Below are positions 1-11,496 of a stretch of 64,000 bases of DNA, piece by piece. The stretch spans positions 45,803 through 109,802 of the forward strand of contig VBKF01000102.1 of NCBI GenBank assembly GCA_005888095.1, read 5' to 3'. The stretch's first letter is position 1. Every line of letters starts with the position of its first letter. This DNA comes from Deltaproteobacteria bacterium (GTDB taxonomy: Bacteria; Desulfobacterota; Binatia; DP-6). The position numbers and the translations under genes were made by a program. The notes beneath the pieces are model-generated. The model did no database searches. It was not told the DNA's origin and worked only from the letters and a program-made list of their open reading frames with translations.

Positions 1-1249
1 CGCTCGGGTGCTTCACCTTCTTCGTCCAGTGGAGGTCGGAGACGTGCACGAGCCCGTCGATGTTCTCCTCCACCTCGACGAAGAGCCCGAAGTCCGTGAT
101 GCTCTTGATCTTCCCTTTGATCCGCGAGCCCACGGGGTGGTTGATGCGGACCATCTCCCACGGGTTCGGCTCGGTCTGCTTCAGACCGAGCGAGACGCGC
201 CGATTGACCGTATCGACGTCGAGGATCTGGACCTCGACCTCCTGCCCCGTCTCGAGCACCTTCGAGGGATGGGTCACGCGCTTGGTCCACGACATCTCGG
301 AGACGTGGATGAGCCCCTCGAGCCCGCGCTCGATCTCGACGAACGCCCCGTAGTCGGTGAGGCTCACCACCTTCCCCTTGGCGCGCATGCCGACGGGGAA
401 GCGCTCGGCGACCGTCGTCCACGGGTCCGGCATGATCTGCTTCATGCCGAGCGAGACTCGCTCGCGCTCGGGGTCGTACTTGAGGACGACCACCTTCACC
501 CGGTCGCCGACGTTGAGCACCTCCGAGGGGTGGGCCACGCGGCCCCACGACATGTCGGTCACGTGGAGCAGCCCGTCGATGCCGCCGAGGTCGACGAAGG
601 CGCCGTAGTCGGTGATGTTCTTGACCGTCCCCTCGAGGATGACGCCCTCCTCGAGCACCTTGAGGGTCTCGGACTTGAGCGCCGTGCGCTCGCGCTCGAG
701 CACGGCGCGCCGGGAGACGACGACGTTGCCGCGCGAGCGGTTGAACTTGAGGATGGCGAAGCGGCCGCGCTGCCCGAGGTAGCGGTCGAGGTTGCGCGTC
801 GGGCGGATGTCGGCGTGCGAGCCCGGCAGGAAGGCCGGTACGCCGATGTCGACCCGGAGCCCGCCCTTCACCTTGCCGACGATGGTGCCCTCGACGGCGC
901 CATCGCGCTCGAAGGCCTTCTCGATCTCGCGCCACACCTTGAACTGCTCGGCCTTCTGCCGCGACAGGAAGATCTCGCCCGACTCGGTGTCCGCCGACTC
1001 GAAGTAGACGTCGACCTGGTCGCCCTCCTGGACCGTGATCCCGCCCTCGCGCGTGCTGAACTCGGCGACGGGGATCTGCCCCTCGGACTTGTACCCGATG
1101 TCGACCGTGACGGCATCGCGGCCGATGCGCACCACGCGGCCCGTCACCACGTCGCCGGGCTTCGGGCTCTTCAGGCTCTGCTCGAAGAGCGAGCCGAAGT
1201 CGTCCTCGGCGCCGACCCCGCGATCGGGCTTCTCGGTCCTCTCGGGCAT
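1..1249 (-). CDS. rpsA: 30S ribosomal protein S1 (partial, C-terminus beyond left edge)
   Basis: About 416 N-terminal codons are visible; the gene runs off the left edge. S1 tethers mRNA to the 30S subunit. The protein begins MPERTEKPDRG and contains successive S1 (OB-fold) domains at roughly residues 30-100, 115-180, 200-268 and 285-355, with a fifth starting near 372. The repeated signature GAFVDLGGIDGLLHV / GAFVEIERGLEGLIHVSEMSW and the 'HPS' turn are seen in each of the later domains. ATG start at 1249 has an AGGGG Shine-Dalgarno about 10 nt upstream. It is the last visible gene of the pgi-to-rpsA operon, 106 bp after cmk. Length and domain order match bacterial S1 rather than a short S1-like protein. 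Confidence 0.96.
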   Translation of the reverse strand, partial: MPERTEKPDRGVGAEDDFGSLFEQSLKSPKPGDVVTGRVVRIGRDAVTVDIGYKSEGQIPVAEFSTREGGITVQEGDQVDVYFESADTESGEIFLSRQKAEQFKVWREIEKAFERDGAVEGTIVGKVKGGLRVDIGVPAFLPGSHADIRPTRNLDRYLGQRGRFAILKFNRSRGNVVVSRRAVLERERTALKSETLKVLEEGVILEGTVKNITDYGAFVDLGGIDGLLHVTDMSWGRVAHPSEVLNVGDRVKVVVLKYDPERERVSLGMKQIMPDPWTTVAERFPVGMRAKGKVVSLTDYGAFVEIERGLEGLIHVSEMSWTKRVTHPSKVLETGQEVEVQILDVDTVNRRVSLGLKQTEPNPWEMVRINHPVGSRIKGKIKSITDFGLFVEVEENIDGLVHVSDLHWTKKVKHPS

Positions 1250-1355
1250 CAAGCCGGTACCCCCTGGTGGGATTCGCGCGGATGGAGGCGCAACGGTCCC
1301 TCCATAGCCCTGTGCCCCGCCGGTTTCAAGGCCGAACACAAAGCGCGTCGAAAGC

Positions 1356-2033
1356 TCAGCGCGCCGGCAGTGAAAGCCGCGCGCGCGCGACCCGTTCCAT
1401 CTCGTCCACCACCGCCTCGAGCGCGAGCGTGGTGGTGTCGAGCACCACGGCATCGCGCGCCGGACGCAGCGGGGAGTGCGCACGCTCGCTGTCGCGCCGG
1501 TCGCGCGCCGCGAGCTCGCGTGCGAGCGCCGTCTCGTCGACCGTCTCGCCGCGGGCGCGGAGCTCGACGGCCCGCCGCCGCGCGCGCTCGGCGGGCGCCG
1601 CGGTGAGGAAGAGCTTGGCGGGCGCCTCCGGGAAGACGACGGTGCCGATGTCCCGTCCCTCCATCACGATGCCGCCCGGCCGGGCGAGCGCTCGCTGGAG
1701 CGGAACGAGCCGCGTGCGCACGACCGGCCGGGCGGCGACGCGCGACGCGAGCTCGCCCGCCTCGGCACGGCGGATCGCCTCCGAGAGGTCGCGGCCGCCG
1801 ACGAGCAACCGCTCGCCGTCCCCGGCGATCTCGAACGAGAGCCCGGCCACCAGCACGCCGAGCGCCTCGTCGTCGTCGAGCTCGATGCCGCGCTCGCGCG
1901 CGAGCACGCCGACCGCCCGGTACATCGCGCCGGTGTCGACGTGCGTGAAGCCGAGGCGGCGCGCGAGCGCCCGGCTGGCGGTCGACTTCCCGGCGCCGGC
2001 CGGCCCGTCGACGGCGACCACCGGGAGGCTCAT
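1356..2033 (-). CDS. cmk: Cytidylate kinase (bacterial type)
   Basis: 225 aa, the usual size for bacterial Cmk, which phosphorylates (d)CMP to (d)CDP with ATP. P-loop GPAGAGKST at residues 10-18, then DTGAMYRA, and EGRDIGTVVFPEAPAK, all family signatures. The ATG at 2033 overlaps the aroA stop as ATGA, so translation is probably coupled to aroA. cmk directly upstream of rpsA is a widespread order. A second, archaeal-type CMP-kinase-like gene lies at 45253-45789, so this genome may carry two kinases of this class. Confidence 0.96.
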   Translation of the reverse strand: MSLPVVAVDGPAGAGKSTASRALARRLGFTHVDTGAMYRAVGVLARERGIELDDDEALGVLVAGLSFEIAGDGERLLVGGRDLSEAIRRAEAGELASRVAARPVVRTRLVPLQRALARPGGIVMEGRDIGTVVFPEAPAKLFLTAAPAERARRRAVELRARGETVDETALARELAARDRRDSERAHSPLRPARDAVVLDTTTLALEAVVDEMERVARARLSLPAR

Positions 2034-3334
2034 CGCTGCTCCACCGTCCCGCCGAGCGCCGCGAGCCGCTCGAAGAAGCCCGGGAACGAGACCGCGACGC
2101 ACCCCGGGTCCGCGATCTCGACGCCGCCGTCGGCGACCAGCCCCGCCACGGCGAACGCCATCGCGATGCGATGGTCTCCGGCCGACGTGACGCGCCCGGC
2201 CCGGAGCGGGCGGCCGCCGCCCCCGCGGACGACGAGGCCGTCGGCGGTCGTCCGCAGGCCCACGCCGAGCGGCGCCAGCTGCTCGAGCGCGGCGAGCCGG
2301 TCGCTCTCCTTGACGCGCAGCTCGCCCGCGCCCTCGACCGTCGTCTCCCCGTCGGCCAGCGCGGCCGCCACCGCGAGCACGGGGAGCTCGTCGATCGCGG
2401 CCGGCACCTCGCGCGCGCCAATCGCCGTCGCGTGGAGGGGGGCCGCGCGGACGACGAGCGTGGCGCGCGGCTCGCCCGCCTGCTCGTGCACGTCCACGAC
2501 GTCGATCGTCGCGCCCATGCGGCGCAGGATCTCGAGATACCCGAGGCGTGAGGGGTTCACACCGACGTCCACCAGCCGCAGCTCGGAGCCCGGCACGAGC
2601 AGCGCGGCGACCACCAGGAAGGCCGCCGACGACGCGTCGCCCGGGAGCGTCACCTCCGCCGCCCGGAGACGTTGCCCGCCGGCGACGGCGACGCCATCGC
2701 GCTCGCGCGCGACCTCCGCGCCGAACACCGGCAGGAGCCGCTCCGTGTGGTCGCGACTCGGCAGCGGCTCCCGCACGCGCGTCGTGCCGCGGGCGCGCAG
2801 GCCCGCGAGCAGCACCGCCGACTTCACCTGCGCGCTCGGCACCGGGAGCGCCCACTCGATGGCCGTGAGCCTGCCGCCTCGCACGGTGACGGGCGCATGG
2901 CCGTCGGTCGTCGCGACCTCCGCGCCCATGCGCCGCAGCGGCTCGGCGACACGCTCCATCGGGCGGCGGCGCAGCGATGCGTCGCCGTCGAGGACGACGG
3001 CGCCGCGCGCCCCGGCCGCGAGCCCGGCCCCGAGCCGCATGGTCGTGCCGGAGTTGCCGCAGTCGATCGTGGCGCGCGCCCCGTCGCCGAGGCCCGCTCC
3101 GGCGCCCTCCACCAGCACGGTGTCGTCCGTCCGCTCGGTCCGCGCGCCGAGCGCTCGCACCGCCGCGAGGGTCGACAGCGTATCGGCGCCGCCCGGGAAG
3201 TTCCGGACGCGGGTCACGCCCTCGGCGAGCGCGCCCAGCAGGAGCGCGCGGTGCGCGATCGACTTGTCGCCGGGAACCGTCGTGGTGCCGCGCAGCCCAC
3301 GCCGCGGGGGTCCGACGACGACCACGCCGCTCAC
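2030..3334 (-). CDS. aroA: 3-phosphoshikimate 1-carboxyvinyltransferase (EPSP synthase)
   Basis: 434 aa, normal length. Condenses shikimate-3-phosphate with PEP in the chorismate pathway. PGDKSIAHRA near residues 21-30 is the N-terminal phosphate/PEP loop; GNSGTTMRLGAG and RDHTERLL follow; DHRIAMAFAVAG near the C-terminus is the conserved substrate loop. The start is GTG at 3334, overlapping the tyrA stop (GTGA); the stop overlaps cmk (ATGA). Together with pheA, hisC and tyrA just upstream it forms an aromatic amino acid block. Confidence 0.96.
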   Translation of the reverse strand: MSGVVVVGPPRRGLRGTTTVPGDKSIAHRALLLGALAEGVTRVRNFPGGADTLSTLAAVRALGARTERTDDTVLVEGAGAGLGDGARATIDCGNSGTTMRLGAGLAAGARGAVVLDGDASLRRRPMERVAEPLRRMGAEVATTDGHAPVTVRGGRLTAIEWALPVPSAQVKSAVLLAGLRARGTTRVREPLPSRDHTERLLPVFGAEVARERDGVAVAGGQRLRAAEVTLPGDASSAAFLVVAALLVPGSELRLVDVGVNPSRLGYLEILRRMGATIDVVDVHEQAGEPRATLVVRAAPLHATAIGAREVPAAIDELPVLAVAAALADGETTVEGAGELRVKESDRLAALEQLAPLGVGLRTTADGLVVRGGGGRPLRAGRVTSAGDHRIAMAFAVAGLVADGGVEIADPGCVAVSFPGFFERLAALGGTVEQR

Positions 3335-4203
3335 TGCTCGCCTCCCAGGCGCCGCCGGAGCGCCGCCGCGGCGGCAAACGCCGCCTCGAGCGCGTCGCCG
3401 TCGCCAGCGACGACCAGACCTTCGAGGCGGTCGAGGGCGGCGCGGAACTCCACCAGCGCGCCCCGGAGCGCCGCCCGGTTGGCGAGCGCGATGTCACGCC
3501 AGAGCTCCGGCCGGCTGGCGGCGATCCGCGTCGTGTCCCGATAGCCGCTGCCCGCGTAGTCGAGGACGCGGCGCCCCGCGACCCGTGTCTCGCCGAAGGC
3601 GGCGACGAGCGCGTACGCCGCCAGATGCGGCAGATGCGAGACGCGCGCCAGGATCTCGTCGTGCAGGGCGGCGGGCATCTCCTCGACCACCGCCCCCACG
3701 CCCTCCCAGAGCGCGCGGACGCGCGCGAGGGCCTCGCGGTCGGTCGCGGGCGTCGGTGTGAGAATGCACCGTCGGCCGCGGAACAGATCGGCGCGGGCCG
3801 CGCCGGCGCCGGAGACCTCGCCGCCGGCGATCGGATGCGCGCCGACGACGAGCCCGCGCTCCGGCCAGCGGGCCTCGAGCGCCTCCACCACGCCCGCCTT
3901 CACGCTGCCGACGTCGGTGAGGATCGCGCCGGGCCGGGCGTGCGGGCGGAACACCTCGGCGAGCGCCGTCGAGGCGCCCACCGGCACCGCGAGGACGATC
4001 AGGTCCGCGCCGGCCACCGCCGCCGCGGGCTCCCGCGCGACGCGGTCCACGAGCCCGCGCTCGCGGGCGAGGCGGAGGTTCGCCTCGCCCCGCCCATAGC
4101 CGATCACCTCGCCGACCAGCCCGGCGGCCCGCGCCGCGACCGCCAGCGAGCCGCCGACCAGCCCGACGCCGGCGACGGTGACGCGCGCGAAGAGCGGCGT
4201 CAT
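3331..4203 (-). CDS. tyrA: Prephenate dehydrogenase (TyrA family)
   Basis: 290 aa, the size of a monofunctional TyrA without chorismate mutase or ACT domain. NAD(P)-binding GVGLVGGS lies near residue 12; DVGSVK and GAHPIAGGE are family motifs; SHLPHLAAY contains the conserved catalytic-region histidines. It oxidatively decarboxylates prephenate (or arogenate) toward tyrosine; which substrate is used cannot be told from sequence alone. The ATG at 4203 overlaps the hisC stop (ATGA) and the stop overlaps the aroA GTG start. No ACT domain means Tyr feedback, if any, is not through that module. Confidence 0.93.
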   Translation of the reverse strand: MTPLFARVTVAGVGLVGGSLAVAARAAGLVGEVIGYGRGEANLRLARERGLVDRVAREPAAAVAGADLIVLAVPVGASTALAEVFRPHARPGAILTDVGSVKAGVVEALEARWPERGLVVGAHPIAGGEVSGAGAARADLFRGRRCILTPTPATDREALARVRALWEGVGAVVEEMPAALHDEILARVSHLPHLAAYALVAAFGETRVAGRRVLDYAGSGYRDTTRIAASRPELWRDIALANRAALRGALVEFRAALDRLEGLVVAGDGDALEAAFAAAAALRRRLGGEQ

Positions 4204-5309
4204 CGGCTCCCGCCGCCGAGCACGCGGCCGAGCGCCTCGACGAACCGCGCGTTCTCCTCGGGGAGCCCGACGGTCACCCGCACGTGCGCGGGGAACCCGT
4301 AGACGTCCATCGGGCGCACGATGACGCCCTCGCGGAGCAGCGCTTCGTAGACGCGGGCGCCCTCCCCGACCCGCACGAGGACGAAGTTGGCCGCGCTCGG
4401 CACGTACTCGAGGCCGAGCCGCGCGAAGGCGTCGGCGAGGTACGCCATGCCCTCGCGGTTGGTGGCCAGCGTGCGGCGCACGTGCTCCTCGTCGTCGAGC
4501 GCGGCGCACGCCGCGACCTGGGCGAGGGCGTTCACGCTGAAGGGCTGGCGCACGCGGCCGAGGACCTCGATCAGCGCCGGCGGCGCCACCGCATAGCCGA
4601 CCCGCAGGCCGGCGAGCCCGTAGAGCTTGGAGAACGTCCGGAGCGTGACGACCGGGACCGACCCGTCGCCGCGTACCGCGATCGTGTCCGGGTAGTCCGG
4701 GTCTTCGACGTACTCGGCGTAGGCATCATCCGCCACCACGATCACGTGGCCGGGCATGGCGGCGAGGAAGGCCTCCCAGGCCGCTCGCCGGAAGATGGTC
4801 CCGGTCGGGTTGTTCGGGTTGCCGAGGAAGACGAGGCGGGTCCGGGGGCCGACGGCCCGGGCCATCGCGTCGAGGTCGTGCGTGAAGTGACGCAGCGGTA
4901 CCGTGCGCGGCACGCCGGCCGCGGCCTGCACGACCAGGCGGTAGATGACGAACGCCTGGTCCGCCATCACCGCCTCCTCCCCGGGCCGCAGGAAGCCGCG
5001 CACGACGAGCTCGAGGATCTCGTTCGAGCCGTTGCCGACGAGGATGTGGTCGGGCGCGATGCCGTGGCGCGCGGCGAGCCGCCGCGTCAGGTAGAAGGAG
5101 GACCCCTCGGGGTAGCGATGGAGGTTCGGGAGCGCCGCCGCCACGGCCGCCAGGGCGCGTGTTGACGGCCCGAGCGGGTTCTCGTTGGACGCGAGCTTGA
5201 TCGACCCGCGGATGCCGAGCTCGCGCTCGAGCTCCTCGATCGGCATGCCTGGGGCGTACGGCACGAGCGTCCGGACCCACTCGGGGACGAGGCTCCGGAC
5301 GTCGGTCAC
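4200..5309 (-). CDS. hisC: Histidinol-phosphate / aromatic aminotransferase (HisC family)
   Basis: 369 aa class I/II PLP aminotransferase. NENPLGPS near the N-terminus, GNGSNEILEL, GNPNNPTG, DDAYAEYV and TFSKLYGLAGLRVGYA with the PLP lysine in the last motif. GTG start at 5309 overlaps the pheA stop (GTGA). Sitting between pheA and tyrA, rather than with his genes, it probably transaminates phenylpyruvate, 4-hydroxyphenylpyruvate or prephenate as well as, or instead of, imidazole-acetol phosphate. Family assignment is firm; substrate is inference from context. Confidence 0.93.
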   Translation of the reverse strand: MTDVRSLVPEWVRTLVPYAPGMPIEELERELGIRGSIKLASNENPLGPSTRALAAVAAALPNLHRYPEGSSFYLTRRLAARHGIAPDHILVGNGSNEILELVVRGFLRPGEEAVMADQAFVIYRLVVQAAAGVPRTVPLRHFTHDLDAMARAVGPRTRLVFLGNPNNPTGTIFRRAAWEAFLAAMPGHVIVVADDAYAEYVEDPDYPDTIAVRGDGSVPVVTLRTFSKLYGLAGLRVGYAVAPPALIEVLGRVRQPFSVNALAQVAACAALDDEEHVRRTLATNREGMAYLADAFARLGLEYVPSAANFVLVRVGEGARVYEALLREGVIVRPMDVYGFPAHVRVTVGLPEENARFVEALGRVLGGGSR

Positions 5310-6400
5310 GGCGCGAGCTCGGGCGCCGCAGGGTAGGAGCCGAGCACCTTGAGACGCAGCGCGTGTCGCTCCACCGCGGCGAGCGCCCGCTGGACGCGCC
5401 GCTCCCGCCGGTGCCCCTTGAGATCGAGGAAGAAGAAGTACTCCCACGGCCGCTCGCGCAGCGGGCGCGACTCGATCTTGATGAGGTCGATGCCGTGCGC
5501 GGCGAACGGCCGCAGCATGCGCGCCAGGATGCCGACCTCGTCGCGCACGCTCATCACGAGCGACGTCTTGTCGTCGCCGCTCGGCTGCTCGGCGTCGTGG
5601 TGCCCGAGGACGAGGAAGCGGGTCAGGTTGACGGGCTCGTCCTGGATCGGGTCCGCGACGACGGCCAGCCCGTAGGTCTCGGCCGCGGCCTCGGCGGCGA
5701 TCGCCGCCGTGCCGGGCTCGGCGCCGGCGCGCCCGGCGGCCGCCGCGTTGCTCGCCTCCTCCTCCGTGCGCACGCCGGGCAGGTAGCGCGCGAGCCAGCG
5801 GCGGCACTGGGCGAGCGCCTGGGGGTGGGCGACGACCCGCCGGATGCCCGCGAGCGTGGTGCCGCCGCGGGCGAGGAGGCAGTGGCGCACCGTCAGCGAC
5901 ACCTCGGCGCAGATGCGGAGCGGCGACTCGACCAGCAGGTCGAGCGTGTGGGCCACCATGCCCTCGGTCGAGTTCTCGACCGGCACGACGCCGAGGTCCG
6001 CGCGCCCGCTCTCGACGTCGTGAAAGACGTCGGCGACGGTGGCCGCCGGCCGGTACTCCGCCGCCGCGCCGAACTGCCGGCGCGCCGCGAGGTGCGTGAA
6101 CGTCGCCGCCGGCCCGAGGTAGGCGACCGCGAGGCGCTGCTCCAGGCTGCGCGAGGCCGAGATGATCTCGCGGAAGATCGCCCGCACGAGACGGTCGGAG
6201 AGCGGGCCGCGGTTCGTGCGCGCCAGGCGCGTGAGCACGCCCTTCTCGCGACCCGGCGCGTACACGCCCGAGTTCGTGCGCGCCTTCTGCTCGGCGATCG
6301 CGACCGCGAGCGCGGCGCGCTCGTTCAGCAGGCGGAGAAGGTGGTCGTCGATCCGGTCGATGTGCCGCCGGAGCGCGGGAATCGAGGCCTTGCGCGGCAT
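5306..6400 (-). CDS. pheA: Bifunctional chorismate mutase / prephenate dehydratase (P-protein)
   Basis: 364 aa with three modules: AroQ-type chorismate mutase about 1-90 (IDRIDDHLLRLLNERAALA), prephenate dehydratase about 92-270 (YLGPAATFTHLAA, VPVENSTEGMV, and the TRF motif in NLTRFLVLG), and a C-terminal ACT domain about 280-355 with the Phe-binding ESRP motif and YFFFLDLKGH. It makes phenylpyruvate from chorismate, with Phe feedback expected through the ACT domain. ATG at 6400 was chosen because the chorismate mutase domain begins at once after MPRKASIPALRRH. 47 bp separate it from accA upstream. Confidence 0.96.
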   Translation of the reverse strand: MPRKASIPALRRHIDRIDDHLLRLLNERAALAVAIAEQKARTNSGVYAPGREKGVLTRLARTNRGPLSDRLVRAIFREIISASRSLEQRLAVAYLGPAATFTHLAARRQFGAAAEYRPAATVADVFHDVESGRADLGVVPVENSTEGMVAHTLDLLVESPLRICAEVSLTVRHCLLARGGTTLAGIRRVVAHPQALAQCRRWLARYLPGVRTEEEASNAAAAGRAGAEPGTAAIAAEAAAETYGLAVVADPIQDEPVNLTRFLVLGHHDAEQPSGDDKTSLVMSVRDEVGILARMLRPFAAHGIDLIKIESRPLRERPWEYFFFLDLKGHRRERRVQRALAAVERHALRLKVLGSYPAAPELAP

Positions 6401-6447
6401 GCGGCGCTCGGCGCGAGGTCTAGCGCGCGCCCTGCGCTTTTGCAAAC

Positions 6448-7440
6448 TTACGCCGGCGGGAGATCGGTGCCGAAGCGCCGGTACCGCGCGTGGCGGCGGG
6501 CCACGAGCGTGCGCACCGGCCGGCGCGCGAGCTCCTCGAGGTGCCGCTCGAGCGCGCGCCCCAGACGCGCGGCCGCGTGCGCCGGATCGCGGTGTGCGCC
6601 GCCGCCGGGTTCGCGCACCACCTCGTCCACGACCTTCGCCGCCGCGAGGTCCTCGGCCGTGAGGTGAAGCAGCGCGGCGCTGCGCGCGGCCGTCTCGGGC
6701 GTCAGCCGCCGGAACAGGATGGAGGCGCAGCCCTCGGGCGCGATGACCGAGTACCAGGCGTGCTCCTGCATGAGGACGCGGTCCGCGACCGCCAGCGCGA
6801 GCGCCCCGCCGCTGCCGCCCTCGCCGATGACGGCGCACACGACCGGCACGCCGAGGCCGGCGAGCGCGGCGAGGCTCGCCGCGATCGCCTCCGCCTGCCC
6901 GCGCTCCTCGGCGCCGATCCCCGGGTAGGCACCCTGCGTGTCGACGAAGGTGAGCACCGGACGCCCGAAGCGCGCGGCCAGCTCGAACAGGCGAACGGCC
7001 TTGCGGTACCCCTCCGGGCGCGCCATCCCGAAGTTGCGCGCGATCCGCTCGGCTTGCGTCCGTCCGCGTTGATGGCCGACGACCACGACCGCGCGGCCCG
7101 CGAAGCGCGCGAGCCCGCCGACGACGGCGCCGTCGTCGGCGAAGCGCCGGTCACCGTGCAGCTCCACGAACTGCGTGCACAGCCGCCGGACGTAGTCGAG
7201 CGTCGACGGGCGATCGGGATGGCGCGCGAGCTGCACGCGCTCCCACGGCGAGAGGCCGCGGACCAGGTCGCGCGCGAGCCGGCGCTGCGCCGCTCGCAGC
7301 CGGCGGAGCCGCTCGGCGGTCCTCCCCGTCGCACGGCGCCCCGCGAGCGCGGCGATCTCGCCGTCGATCGCCGCCAGCGGTCGCTCGAACGCGAGATAGG
7401 TGGAGGGCGGGTGGATGCCCCTCGGCCGCGCCGGGGTCAC
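6448..7440 (-). CDS. accA: Acetyl-CoA carboxylase carboxyltransferase subunit alpha
   Basis: 330 aa, slightly longer than the common ~318. AccA with AccD transfers CO2 from biotin to acetyl-CoA, the first step of fatty acid synthesis. TYLAFERPLAAIDGEIAAL at the N-terminus, ELHGDRRFADDGAVVGGLA, GRTQAERIARNFGM, FVDTQGAYPGIGAEERGQAE, and GEGGSGGALALAVADRV are AccA signatures. GTG start at 7440 overlaps the miaA stop (GTGA). accD is not in this window. Confidence 0.96.
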   Translation of the reverse strand: MTPARPRGIHPPSTYLAFERPLAAIDGEIAALAGRRATGRTAERLRRLRAAQRRLARDLVRGLSPWERVQLARHPDRPSTLDYVRRLCTQFVELHGDRRFADDGAVVGGLARFAGRAVVVVGHQRGRTQAERIARNFGMARPEGYRKAVRLFELAARFGRPVLTFVDTQGAYPGIGAEERGQAEAIAASLAALAGLGVPVVCAVIGEGGSGGALALAVADRVLMQEHAWYSVIAPEGCASILFRRLTPETAARSAALLHLTAEDLAAAKVVDEVVREPGGGAHRDPAHAAARLGRALERHLEELARRPVRTLVARRHARYRRFGTDLPPA

Positions 7441-8392
7441 GCCGGCGCGGCGTCCGGGCGGGCGCCGCCGGCCAGGAACGCGGCCGCCTCCGCCAGGATG
7501 CGCGCCCGGTGGCGGTCGGGATGCCGCCACACCACGGCCGCCTCGGCGCGGAACCACGTGCGCTGCCGCTTCGCGAAGCGTCGGGTCGCCCGCACCATCG
7601 CCGCCAGCGCCGCCTCGAGGTCGACCTCACCGCCGACGCAGGCGAGCATCTCGCGGTAGCCGACCGCGCCGAACGCCGGCGCGTCGATGGGGATCCGCGC
7701 GCCGAGCGCCCGCACCTCGTCGAGGAGCCCCGCCGCCACCATGGCCCGCGCGCGTGTGTCGATGCGGGCCGCGAGCTCGTCCGCGGGCCGGGCGAGGCCG
7801 ATCATCAGCGCCTCGTACGGCGCTTCGCGAAAGCCGTGCGCGGCCTGCCACTCCGAGAGCCGCCGCCCGGTCGTGAGCGCCACCTCGAGCGCGCGCACGC
7901 TGCGCACGGCATCGCGCGGCGCGATGCGTGCAGCCGACGCGGGGTCGAGCATCCCGAGGCGGCGATGCAGCGCGGGTGCGCCCTCCGCCCGGACGATCCG
8001 CGCGAGCGACTCGCGGAGCGCCGCCACGCGGGGCGGCGCCGGGCAGAGCCCGCCGAGGAGGGCGCGAACGTAGAGCCCGGTCCCGCCGACGACCACCGGC
8101 ACCCGCCCGCGGCGCTCGACGTCGGCGATGGCAGCCGCGGCGGCCGCCCGGAAGCGGGCCACGTCGAACGTCTCCTCGGGATCCACCAGGTCGAGGCAGT
8201 GGTGCCGGACGCGAGCGCGCTCGGCGGCGCTCGGCTTCGCCGTCCCGATCTCGAGACGGCGATAGACCTGCCGCGAGTCGGCGGACACGATCTCGCCGCC
8301 GAGCGCCTCGGCGACCTCGAGGCCGAGCGCCGTCTTGCCGCTCGCGGTCGGGCCGACGACGCACACTAGCCTCGTCCGTTCCCTAGTCCGGC

Positions 8393-8396
<4 letters not shown>
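7437..8396 (-). CDS. miaA: tRNA dimethylallyltransferase
   Basis: 319 aa. Transfers the dimethylallyl group to N6 of A37 in tRNAs reading UNN codons. P-loop GPTASGKTAL near residue 15-24, SADSRQVYR, GGTGLYVRALL, and a C-terminal FAKRQRTWFR typical of MiaA. ATG at 8396 overlaps the mutL stop (ATGA); the same mutL-miaA neighbourhood is common in Proteobacteria. Confidence 0.96.
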
Positions 8397-10120
<1,724 letters not shown>

Positions 10121-10122
10121 GG

Positions 10123-11496
10123 CTAGAGGATGAACCGCGTGTCCTTCTGCGCGAGCCAGGCCTCGACCTCGTCGTGCGACGCCTCGAACCCGGCGCGTCC
10201 GAGGAGCCCGAACGCCAGCCGCCGGCTCTCCTCCACGCCCGGCTGCCCGAAGGGGTCGACGCCGGCGAGCGTCGCCAGATCGACGGCCGTCATCTGCAGG
10301 AGGAAGAGGAGCTGGCCGAGCGTGAAGGCGGTCACGCCGGGCAGTGTGAGGGTGGCGCTCGGGCGGCCGCGCTTGGCGAGCGCCAGCTCGGTGGCGCGCT
10401 GCTCGGCGTTCAACAGGGCGCCGAGCGAGTGGCCGCCGAGGTATCCGACGCCCTCGAGGTCCTGATAGGTGGCGGGCACGTCGACCGAGGCGCCGTGGTC
10501 GTCGACGCGCAGGAACACGACCACCTTGTCGGGCGGCCCGTCGACGAAGAGCTGGAGCTGGGAGTGCTGGTCGGCCGCACCGAGCCGGATCGGCGTCTGC
10601 CCCCACTGGACCGTCCGGTCGCCGGGCTCGACGCTCTTGCCGAGGCTCTCCGCCCACAGCTGGCAGAACCAGTCGCCGGTCGCCGCCAGCCGCTCGCAGT
10701 AGGCCATGAGCACGAGCATCCGCTTCTGCCGGCGCGTCGCGAGCAGCCAGAGCGCCCCGGCGAGCGCGAGCGCCGGGTCCCGGAGCGGCGTCGGCGCCGC
10801 CCGCCCGCGCTCGTCCATGCTGGCGGCGCCGGCGAGCAGCTCCTCGATGTCGATGCCCGCCGCCGCCGCCGGGAAGAGCCCGACCGCGGTGAGCACCGAG
10901 AAGCGGCCGTCGATGCCCTCGGGGATCACGAGCTCCCGGAAGCCCTCGTCGTTGACGATCTGGCGGAGCGAACCCTGTCGGGCGTCGGTGGTGACGACCA
11001 GGTGCCGCTTGTAGTCCACGGCGCCGAGCTCGTGCATCAGCCGGTCGCGCACGATCATGAACTGGGCGATCGTCTCGGCGGTCTCGCCCGACTTGCTGAC
11101 GACATTGAAGAGCGTGCGCCGCAGATCGAGACGCGCCAGCAGCGGCCCGAAGGTCTCCGGGTCGATCGAGTCGGCGACCACGATGCGCACGGCACTCCCC
11201 TCGCCCGCCAGCGCACCCGCCAGCGCCCGGATGCCGAGCGCCGAGCCGCCGATGCCGAGCACGACGAGGACATCGAACTGCCCCTGGACGCCGCCCGCCA
11301 CCTCGAGCACCCGGCGCACCGGCTCGCGCTCGTACGGCAGGGCGGTGAAGGAGAGGCCGCCCCCGGCGCGCCGGGTGGCGACGTCGTCACGCACCCGCAG
11401 GAGCTCGGGCTCGAACGCCGCCAGCTCCTCCGGCGTGATCCCGTCGGCCCCCACCGCCCCGCTGAGGAGTCCGTTCAGGTCGAGCCGCAGGGCCAT
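10123..11496 (-). CDS. pgi: Glucose-6-phosphate isomerase
   Basis: 457 aa, the short bacterial type. Interconverts glucose-6-P and fructose-6-P. VVLGIGGSALGIRAL and the phosphosugar-binding VSKSGETAETIAQF are clear; GDWFCQLWAESLGKS and the C-terminal histidine/lysine segment are conserved. ATG at 11496 (MALRLDLNG) is preferred to an upstream start because it has a GAGG Shine-Dalgarno and the upstream extension (about 24 residues) is Arg-rich and atypical. It is the first gene of the minus-strand operon and is divergent from rfaE2. Confidence 0.93.
   Translation of the reverse strand: MALRLDLNGLLSGAVGADGITPEELAAFEPELLRVRDDVATRRAGGGLSFTALPYEREPVRRVLEVAGGVQGQFDVLVVLGIGGSALGIRALAGALAGEGSAVRIVVADSIDPETFGPLLARLDLRRTLFNVVSKSGETAETIAQFMIVRDRLMHELGAVDYKRHLVVTTDARQGSLRQIVNDEGFRELVIPEGIDGRFSVLTAVGLFPAAAAGIDIEELLAGAASMDERGRAAPTPLRDPALALAGALWLLATRRQKRMLVLMAYCERLAATGDWFCQLWAESLGKSVEPGDRTVQWGQTPIRLGAADQHSQLQLFVDGPPDKVVVFLRVDDHGASVDVPATYQDLEGVGYLGGHSLGALLNAEQRATELALAKRGRPSATLTLPGVTAFTLGQLLFLLQMTAVDLATLAGVDPFGQPGVEESRRLAFGLLGRAGFEASHDEVEAWLAQKDTRFIL

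Noticed and set aside
1356..3497. A 713-codon minus-strand frame containing cmk at its end
   Set aside because: Only residues from 2033 onward are Cmk. The upstream part is a shifted reading of aroA and not a fusion.
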